From: Acidobacteriota bacterium
GTDB lineage: Bacteria; Actinomycetota; Acidimicrobiia; ATN3
Direction of reading: 5' to 3'
Length of the DNA stretch: 32,391 nt
Assembly: GCA_003577105.1 (NCBI GenBank)
Contig: QEUQ01000028.1
Span: 1 to 32,391, forward strand
Part shown: piece by piece, positions 25,779 to 32,391 of the stretch
Layout of the letters: each line of letters starts with the position of its first letter
Numbering within the stretch: position 1 is the first letter of the stretch
Translations under genes and position numbers: made by a program
The notes under the pieces: model-generated
The model's database searches: none
Seen by the model: only the letters and a program-made list of their open reading frames with translations
Told to the model about the DNA's origin: nothing

Positions 25779-26539
25779 AGGCGCGGCTCCTGTATTCGGT
25801 CAGCCTCGACAATGAGACGCTGAGCAGCGGAGAAACGCGGGTGACACGTTGTAAGGCGCAGACGCGGCTTCTCTCCAGGCGCAAGCGGCAGAGTCACGCT
25901 CGTGTCGACGGGCAAGATGACGTACGACTTGGTCACCGAGTAGACACTTTCGCCTTCGGCAGTGATCACCCGGATTTCGTCTCCGGGTTCAAGCTGGTCA
26001 ATGTTGGAAAACGGTGACGCATAGGTCGTGCGATGCCCCGAAATTACCGAACTCCCGTTGGATCCGGGGAATGCCGTCTCCGGCATGTGCCCTGGACCTC
26101 GAGTCAGCTCCTCATGCCCGACGCCCTCAACCACGATCATGTCCAGCCCCAACCTGGGGATCACCAATCGGGCGATGCTTTCGCCGTTCACCGGCCTCTT
26201 GAACGTTCCCCGAGCAGCGCTCTGCTGAATTTGGGCAAACTCATTGCGCAGTTCGGTCTGGGCCGCGGCCGTCTTCATGCCCGTCCCCCAGAACAGAAAT
26301 GCGGCCAGCTCGAGCAGGACCAATCCGCCAACTATCGAAATCCACCCGATAGGCCTGAAGATCTGACTGATGACTGAGGGGCGGCCAGCGGGTTGATCCT
26401 CCACGTCTTCACGGCTGTGACGGCCTCTTGTGAAACTGCCCGTGCTCTCGCTCGTAACTTCGGGATGCGCGAAACCGGCCGCGGCACCGGCTTCAGGCTC
26501 GGCCGCCAGAAGGCGCTCTTTCACCCGTGAAGTTCCCAT
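25775..26539 (-). CDS. srtE: Class E sortase
   Basis: 254 aa. A transpeptidase that attaches secreted proteins to the cell wall. A charged, low-complexity cytoplasmic tail (1-60) precedes one membrane helix (about 64-84) and the external catalytic domain (about 115-250). Catalytic residues are H169 (ISGHRTTYASPF), C232 (LTTCHPRF) and R241 (AAQRLIVEA). The TTCHP motif and the crgA/pabA neighbourhood fit class E, whose known substrates carry LAxTG-like signals. No protein in this window shows such a signal. The ATG at 26539 is preceded only weakly. The gene is divergent from crgA across 79 bp and is followed by the coupled 41-aa membrane protein. Confidence 0.92.
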   Translation of the reverse strand: MGTSRVKERLLAAEPEAGAAAGFAHPEVTSESTGSFTRGRHSREDVEDQPAGRPSVISQIFRPIGWISIVGGLVLLELAAFLFWGTGMKTAAAQTELRNEFAQIQQSAARGTFKRPVNGESIARLVIPRLGLDMIVVEGVGHEELTRGPGHMPETAFPGSNGSSVISGHRTTYASPFSNIDQLEPGDEIRVITAEGESVYSVTKSYVILPVDTSVTLPLAPGEKPRLRLTTCHPRFSAAQRLIVEADRIQEPRL

Positions 26540-26545
26540 CTGAAC

Positions 26546-26561
26546 ACTCTACTTGTAGAGT
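26546..26561. promoter_or_regulatory. Palindrome between srtE and crgA
   Basis: ACTCTAC TT GTAGAGT is a perfect 7-bp inverted repeat with 2-bp spacer, 7 bp upstream of the srtE start in the short divergent region. A second imperfect repeat, GTTGCCG AAA CGGCGAC (26570-26586), lies next to it towards crgA. Together they could be an operator controlling both genes or leader hairpins; no known regulator motif is recognised. Confidence 0.4.
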
Positions 26562-26618
26562 TCTGCACTGTTGCCGAAACGGCGACTTAGTCGGAAGTGC
26601 TCCGGGGAGACGGCGGAA

Positions 26619-26846
26619 TTGCCCAAGTCAAGATCGAAACGGCGTAGATACCAACCACCTCCAAGGCCACGCCCCAAGCCGAGCCCGGGTTGGTATGGCG
26701 CGGTCGTCATGACTCCCATTGGTGCTGGGATTGTCACGATCATCCTCAACTACACGGGAATCATCTGGGAAGTCAACAATGTGGCTCTGTGGGTGGGGAT
26801 TGCCCTGATTGCTGTGGGATTCGCGCTAGCCACACGCTGGCGATAA
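26619..26846 (+). CDS. crgA: Cell division protein CrgA
   Basis: 75 aa from a TTG at 26619 (MPKSRSKRRRYQPPP), with GGGGAG 9 nt upstream. A frame extension to 26571 gives an N terminus unlike the family and is rejected. CrgA is an actinobacterial inner-membrane protein that helps recruit division and peptidoglycan synthesis factors to the septum. Visible hallmarks are the basic, proline-rich N terminus (about 5-22), SPGWYGAVVMTPIG, a first helix (about 26-46), the short external NYTGIIWEVNN loop and a second helix (54-72) ending in ATRWR. In other actinobacteria it sits near srtE and pabA/trpG and not far from dnaA. Here the DUF881 gene usually found between them is absent. Confidence 0.95.
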   Translation: MPKSRSKRRRYQPPPRPRPKPSPGWYGAVVMTPIGAGIVTIILNYTGIIWEVNNVALWVGIALIAVGFALATRWR

Positions 26847-26861
26847 GCAAGCTTCTCGCAG

Positions 26862-26992
26862 TTTTCCACATGGGTTTCCCCAAATTCTGTGGAGAACCGG
26901 GGCTGGCCGCCTAAGGCCCAGGTGAACCAAGCTTTACCAGGCTAATTACAAAGTCGTAATTCTCCCCAGAGTTATTCACAGCATGTGGATAA
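26862..26992. other. Cluster of four DnaA-box-like 9-mers (candidate replication-origin element)
   Basis: The 149-bp gap after crgA holds TTTTCCACA (26862-26870), TGTGGAGAA (26888-26896, reverse TTCTCCACA), TTATTCACA (26972-26980) and TGTGGATAA (26984-26992, reverse TTATCCACA, the perfect consensus). They form two inverted pairs: GTTTTCCACA facing TGTGGAGAAC, and GTTATTCACA facing TGTGGATAAC with a 3-bp spacer. Between them lies an AT-rich inverted repeat, AATTAC and GTAATT around AAAGTC (26944-26961). The last box ends 3 bp before the stop codon of the convergent zinc-ribbon gene. dnaA and dnaN are not in the window, so this may be part of oriC or a DnaA-binding regulatory or titration site. 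Confidence 0.6.
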
Positions 26993-26995
26993 CTG

Positions 26996-27262
26996 TCACT
27001 GATTCGCTGCGGCGTCAACTGGTTCCATCTCCTCCATGCAGTGGCGCGGAGGTTTCGCGTCGTCGGCCGGGGCGCGGGTCATTCGAATCTCGAGGCCACA
27101 CACGCCGCACCTGTAGCGGACGTCCTCGGCTTCGACATCGACAGTCTCCGATCCATCTCGATCCGGACCGGGATTCGCGAGCCCGCGCAAAATCGCCAGA
27201 CCGGCCCAAATCGCAAGCACGAAGAAGGCCGATCCGGCGATTAGTTTTAGCCAAAGGGGCAT
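26996..27262 (-). CDS. Membrane-anchored zinc-ribbon-like protein
   Basis: 88 aa. An N-terminal membrane helix (about 4-27, WLKLIAGSAFFVLAIWAGLAIL) is followed by an acidic linker. The small metal-binding end has C52-x2-C55 (YRCGVCGLEIRMTRA) and H74-C75 (KPPRHCMEEME), a pattern seen in short actinobacterial proteins of unknown role. The ATG at 27262 lies 24 bp after the thiolase stop, so the gene is probably co-transcribed with it; no good ribosome binding site is seen. It converges on crgA with the DnaA-box region between them. Function unknown. Confidence 0.75.
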   Translation of the reverse strand: MPLWLKLIAGSAFFVLAIWAGLAILRGLANPGPDRDGSETVDVEAEDVRYRCGVCGLEIRMTRAPADDAKPPRHCMEEMEPVDAAANQ

Positions 27263-27286
27263 CTGAAGTTGCCGGGTTGAACAGTC

Positions 27287-28462
27287 TCAGCCAAGCCGCT
27301 CGATGATGGTGGCGTTCGCAAGTCCGCCGCCTTCGCACATCGTCTGGAGACCGTAGCGCCCGCCTGTCCTCTCGAGTTCGTGGAGAAGCGTGGTCATCAG
27401 CTTGGCGCCCGAGCACCCAAGTGGGTGACCCAAGGCAACCGCGCCACCGTTCACATTGACCTTTTCCATGTCTGGGTTGTATTCACGCGCCCACGCCAAT
27501 ACAACGGTGGCAAATGCCTCGTTGATCTCGACTAGGTCAATCTCATCGAGGGTGAGTCCGGCCTTTGCCAATGCCTTCTCTGTTGCCGGAATCGGGCCCG
27601 TCAACATGATCACCGGATCTACTCCGGCAAGTGCGAAGGTGTGGAACCGGGCTCGCGGCGTGAGGCCAAGCGAGAGTGCCTTCTCCTTCTCCATGATCAG
27701 CACGGCTGCCGAGCCGTCACTTATCTGGCTGGAATTCCCTGCAGTTACAACGCCGTCGGGCCGGAAACTCGGCTTGAGGGATCCAAGCTTCTCAAGCGTC
27801 GTGTCGAACCGAACGCCTTCGTCCTGAGTGAATTCCTCTTCGTTGCCGTCGATCTTCACCGGCACAGGAACGATTTCCTTCTCGAATCTGCCCTCTTCGA
27901 TTGCGCGCGCCGCGTTCTTGTGAGAATTGAGCGAGAACTCGTCGATCTCCTCGCGGGAGAGGCCCCACTTCTCAGCAATCATCTCTGCGGAAAGCCCCTG
28001 GGGAACGAGTCCTGGATAGCGACTGCTCATCATCGGCCCAAAGCCGGTGCCGGTCGCTCCGTCGGGCCGAGGCGCTGTCGCGGTGATTCCCATCGGTACC
28101 CGAGTCATGCACTCCACACCTGCAGCGATTGCGACGTCATAGGCGCCGGCGATCACACCTTGCGCGACGAAATGAGCTGCCTGCTGCGACGAGCCACACT
28201 GCCGGTCAACGGTTGTGGCTGGTACCGATTCGGGTAGTCCAGCAGCAAGCGCACCGTTGCGAGAGATGTTGAGTCCCTGCTCGCCTGTCTGGCTCACGCA
28301 TCCGGTTACGACGTCGTCGATTAGCTCAGGGTCGATTCCGGAGCGGTCAACAAGCGCCTTGAGCGTGTGTCCGAGAAGGTCTGCCGGGTGCCAGTCCTTC
28401 AGCTTTCCGTTGCGGCGACCCACTGGCGTCCGCACAGCCTCAACGATCACGGCTTCGCGCAT
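27287..28462 (-). CDS. Thiolase (acetyl-CoA acetyltransferase family)
   Basis: 391 aa, standard length. It cleaves 3-ketoacyl-CoA with CoA in beta-oxidation, or condenses acetyl-CoA in reverse. Catalytic residues are C89 (VDRQCGSSQQA), H346 (GGAVALGHPLGCSG) and C376 (MCEGGG), with NEAFA before the last two. The VDRQCGSSQQA form and overall pattern resemble degradative actinobacterial thiolases such as FadA5-like enzymes, but the substrate chain is not determined. The ATG at 28462 has AGGAGG about 8 nt upstream. A perfect 7-bp inverted repeat of TetR-operator type lies 40 bp upstream. It is followed by the zinc-ribbon membrane protein. Confidence 0.94.
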   Translation of the reverse strand: MREAVIVEAVRTPVGRRNGKLKDWHPADLLGHTLKALVDRSGIDPELIDDVVTGCVSQTGEQGLNISRNGALAAGLPESVPATTVDRQCGSSQQAAHFVAQGVIAGAYDVAIAAGVECMTRVPMGITATAPRPDGATGTGFGPMMSSRYPGLVPQGLSAEMIAEKWGLSREEIDEFSLNSHKNAARAIEEGRFEKEIVPVPVKIDGNEEEFTQDEGVRFDTTLEKLGSLKPSFRPDGVVTAGNSSQISDGSAAVLIMEKEKALSLGLTPRARFHTFALAGVDPVIMLTGPIPATEKALAKAGLTLDEIDLVEINEAFATVVLAWAREYNPDMEKVNVNGGAVALGHPLGCSGAKLMTTLLHELERTGGRYGLQTMCEGGGLANATIIERLG

Positions 28463-28501
28463 TTCTGATGCCTCCTAACGACATGAGTGCGACCAGGTAA
28501 G

Positions 28502-28517
28502 TTGACCGCACGGTCAA
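28502..28517. promoter_or_regulatory. TetR-type operator-like palindrome upstream of the thiolase gene
   Basis: TTGACCG CA CGGTCAA is a perfect inverted repeat of 7 bp with a 2-bp spacer, 40 bp upstream of the thiolase start. ACCGnnCGGT-centred sites are common targets of TetR-family regulators of actinobacterial fatty-acid genes. On the minus strand the outer arm also reads TTGACC, a -35-like sequence, but I see no well-placed -10. Confidence 0.55.
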
Positions 28518-28591
28518 GTTGCGATTGTAGGTTCCGGCTCACCCTCGGTCAACCGGCGCCGACGACCGCGCGTGCGTGGTGACGAAGGGCA

Positions 28592-28607
28592 TGTGAGCAA
28601 TTTCACA
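28592..28607. promoter_or_regulatory. Consensus CRP (cAMP receptor protein) binding site
   Basis: TGTGA GCAATT TCACA matches the CRP consensus TGTGA-N6-TCACA exactly. It is in the 230-bp divergent region between thiolase and FTR1. Its centre is about 64 bp upstream of the start point expected from the FTR1 promoter, close to the classical activating position near -61.5. Actinobacterial Crp proteins (such as Rv3676) use the same consensus. Confidence 0.7.
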
Positions 28608-28628
28608 GCTGCGGCAGCCCACCTCTGA

Positions 28629-28657
28629 TTGACTTAGGCATGCCTAACTTCTATGGT
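28629..28657 (+). promoter_or_regulatory. Sigma-70-type promoter of the FTR1 iron permease gene
   Basis: TTGACT (28629-28634), 17-bp spacer, TATGGT (28652-28657). The expected start point is near 28664, leaving a leader of about 30 nt that contains the AGGAGG ribosome binding site. The spacing is ideal, and the spacer is filled by a DtxR-like palindrome. Confidence 0.7.
28634..28647. promoter_or_regulatory. DtxR/IdeR-type iron box in the FTR1 promoter
   Basis: TTAGGCATGCCTAA is a perfect 14-bp palindrome with the TTAGG/CCTAA arms of DtxR-family (IdeR, MntR) operators. It starts on the last base of the -35 and fills most of the spacer to the -10, so bound repressor would block RNA polymerase. 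The iron permease downstream makes an iron-responsive repressor the best guess. Confidence 0.7.
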
Positions 28658-28692
28658 TACCTTCTACTAATCAACAGGAGGGCGGATAGCTA

Positions 28693-29664
28693 GTGCTTTC
28701 TGCATTCGTCATAACGCTGCGTGAGGGTCTCGAAGCTTCGCTGATAGTTGGAATTCTCGCCGCATATCTGGTCAAGACAGAGCGCACGAGAGAAATCCGC
28801 AAGTTGTGGATCGGGGTTGCGGCCGCGGTTGTTGTTAGCGTGCTTGCGGCGGTCTTGCTGATTGCCGGCACGGCATCGCTCTCTCGCAAACAGCAGGAGC
28901 TCGTCGAAGGAATTACGGGCCTTGTGGCGGTCGGCGTTCTTACTTGGATGATCTTTTGGATGCGCCATCACGCGCACCACCTGAAGGATTCACTTCACGC
29001 AAAGATCGACGAGGCTGTTGAGTCCGGCGCCACCTTTACTCTGGTTTTTCTCGCATTTACTGCCGTCGCCCGGGAAGGGCTCGAAACCGTGCTCTTCTTG
29101 CATGCGGCCCTGAACTACTCAGATTCCGCTGTGCAAAGCGGCGGCGCGGCATTTCTCGGGCTAGTCGTGGCCGTTGCCCTCGGATATGGCCTTTATCGCG
29201 GAGGGATCCACCTCAACCTCAAGACGTTCTTCCAGTTTACGGGGGGATTTCTGATTGTTATCGCCGCCGGGATACTCGCATCTTCAATTCATGAGCTGAA
29301 CGAGGCGGGGCTGTTGCTCTTTCTCGGCCAGCGCGCATGGGACACCTCATCGATTGCGAGCCCGAGTGCCGGGGGGATTGCGGGTGTCATTGGATCAGTC
29401 CTCAAGGGAGTGATCGGCTACGAACCGCGCCCGACGGTTCTCCAGGTCATCGCTTATTGGGGCTACTTGATCCCGGCGATGTTTGCCTTTTTCGCCATGC
29501 CCGCAATCAAGGCGCGGCGTTTGGCCGACGAGGCCGACGACGCCGTGGAAGCGGCTAAAGCGGTGGAAGCCGACGAATCCAACGCCGAAGTAGTGGCCGA
29601 GCGGCGGCAAGAATCGCAAACAACAAAGAGAGAATCACGGAAGCTGAGCGAGGTACCTGGATGA
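28693..29664 (+). CDS. efeU: FTR1-family high-affinity iron permease (EfeU-like)
   Basis: 323 aa, about seven membrane helices. It moves ferric iron across the cytoplasmic membrane. The two family motifs R-E-x-x-E are present: R10-E-G-L-E14 in the first helix and R127-E-G-L-E131 in the fourth. HELNEAG (about residues 200-206) is also typical. The C-terminal 60 residues are a charged Ala/Glu-rich cytoplasmic tail (DEADDAVEAAKAVEADE). The GTG at 28693 has AGGAGG 10 nt upstream. The promoter carries a DtxR-like iron box and an upstream CRP site. The stop overlaps the start of the cupredoxin gene (ATGA). There is no EfeB peroxidase gene in the remaining window. Confidence 0.93.
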   Translation: MLSAFVITLREGLEASLIVGILAAYLVKTERTREIRKLWIGVAAAVVVSVLAAVLLIAGTASLSRKQQELVEGITGLVAVGVLTWMIFWMRHHAHHLKDSLHAKIDEAVESGATFTLVFLAFTAVAREGLETVLFLHAALNYSDSAVQSGGAAFLGLVVAVALGYGLYRGGIHLNLKTFFQFTGGFLIVIAAGILASSIHELNEAGLLLFLGQRAWDTSSIASPSAGGIAGVIGSVLKGVIGYEPRPTVLQVIAYWGYLIPAMFAFFAMPAIKARRLADEADDAVEAAKAVEADESNAEVVAERRQESQTTKRESRKLSEVPG

Positions 29665-30095
29665 AAAGAATAGCGGTGGCCCTGGTGGCAATGGCCCTGA
29701 TGGCATTTCTTGGAGCATGCTCTAAGAAGTCCGAGTCGGGAGTCAGTGGGACTTCGGCGACCGCGGGCGCCCCCGCGACGGCAGCGACTCCCGCGAAGTC
29801 ATCGGAGGTCAAGATCGTCGCAACCGAGCACCAGTTCTCCCCCAAAGAGGTGACAGTCACGGCTGGACCCACCAAGTTCCTGATCAAGAACGAGGGCAAG
29901 ATCGAGCACGAGTTCGAAATTTTCAAAGGCACCGAACTTGGCGGGCACGATGACTTGATTGACGAGGTCGAAGACATCGCTCCCGGTATCACGCGTGAGC
30001 TGAAGGTTGACCTGAAACCGGGCACATACGCATTTGCCTGCATGCTCCCCGGGCACTCGGAGCAAGGCCAGCGCGGGATACTCACGGTCACCTGA
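29661..30095 (+). CDS. Cupredoxin-domain lipoprotein (EfeO cupredoxin-like)
   Basis: 144 aa. It has a lipoprotein signal peptide with lipobox FLGAC (Cys20 lipidated), then a Ser/Ala/Thr/Pro linker (21-48) and a cupredoxin fold (49-144). Type 1 copper ligands appear as H83 (IEHEFEIF), C127 and H132 (FACMLPGHSEQGQRG). The axial position, usually Met in the PGHxxxGM pattern, is Gln137, as in stellacyanin-like sites. It matches the N-terminal domain of EfeO, which works with the FTR1 permease EfeU; the M75 domain of full EfeO is missing. It overlaps the FTR1 gene by 4 bp. The likely role is oxidising or binding iron outside the membrane for the permease (inference). Confidence 0.88.
   Translation: MKRIAVALVAMALMAFLGACSKKSESGVSGTSATAGAPATAATPAKSSEVKIVATEHQFSPKEVTVTAGPTKFLIKNEGKIEHEFEIFKGTELGGHDDLIDEVEDIAPGITRELKVDLKPGTYAFACMLPGHSEQGQRGILTVT

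Positions 30096-32391
<2,296 letters not shown>

Noticed and set aside
25603-25884. 93-codon open frame on the minus strand overlapping the sortase end
   Set aside because: It is a shifted frame over the sortase C terminus and the 41-aa membrane gene. The latter has the ribosome binding site, the coupling overlap and a sensible membrane helix.
27263-27286. Separate promoter for the zinc-ribbon membrane protein
   Set aside because: The gap to the thiolase stop is only 24 bp and no -35/-10 pair is visible; co-transcription is simpler.

Overview
The window looks like chromosomal DNA of a mid- to high-GC actinobacterium. The markers are the actinobacteria-specific division protein CrgA next to a class E sortase and pabA, two LLM-class (F420/FMN type) oxidoreductases, a class III cyclase with the Rv1264-like regulatory domain, a CASTOR/POLLUX-type channel, the 'LPP..W..(V/I)ATK' coiled-coil family, and many GTG/TTG starts. 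Within Actinomycetota I lean towards Thermoleophilia or Acidimicrobiia, but that is a guess. No rRNA, tRNA, CRISPR array, insertion sequence or phage gene was seen.

Layout. 1-3475 (minus): CASTOR-like channel, adenylate cyclase and the start of an LLM oxidoreductase, probably one transcription unit. 3600-10464 (plus): GAF membrane protein, formylglycine sulfatase with an apparent CTG start, FmdB zinc ribbon, xylose isomerase, a HepT-like protein without catalytic residues, a GyrI-like binding protein and oligoendopeptidase F. 10477-15225 (minus): a very large secreted subtilase with eight FG-GAP-type repeats and C-terminal Ig-like domains. 15367-16792 (plus): haloalkane dehalogenase and SCP2-type lipid carrier, closed by a clear rho-independent terminator. 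16960-24946 (plus): a tail-anchored coiled-coil protein with 42-bp tandem repeats, a DinB-like protein, then a tightly overlapping run of MBL hydrolase, TetR regulator, LLM oxidoreductase, unknown beta-propeller, formylglycine sulfatase and alkylsulfatase-like MBL enzyme. 24954-26846: pabA, a 41-aa membrane protein and sortase E (minus), divergent from crgA (plus). 26847-26995: intergenic DNA with two inverted pairs of DnaA-box-like 9-mers. 26996-28462 (minus): zinc-ribbon membrane protein and thiolase. 28693-32391 (plus): FTR1 iron permease, cupredoxin lipoprotein and the start of a CDC48-type AAA ATPase running off the edge.

How the genes may work together. The 18283-24946 run is the most system-like part. 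It joins three hydrolases of sulfatase-related types, an LLM oxidoreductase and an uncharacterised propeller behind a TetR regulator, with 1-4 bp overlaps through most of it. I read it as a catabolic operon for a sulfated organic compound (inference). The FTR1-cupredoxin pair looks like a reduced EfeUO-type iron uptake module. Its promoter carries a DtxR-like palindrome in the -35/-10 spacer and a consensus CRP site upstream. The cyclase at the left of the window could supply the cAMP signal (inference).

The regulatory points most worth a second look are the DnaA-box cluster beside crgA, the CRP plus DtxR arrangement on FTR1, and a perfect 9-bp hairpin covering the ribosome binding site and start codon of the CDC48-type ATPase.
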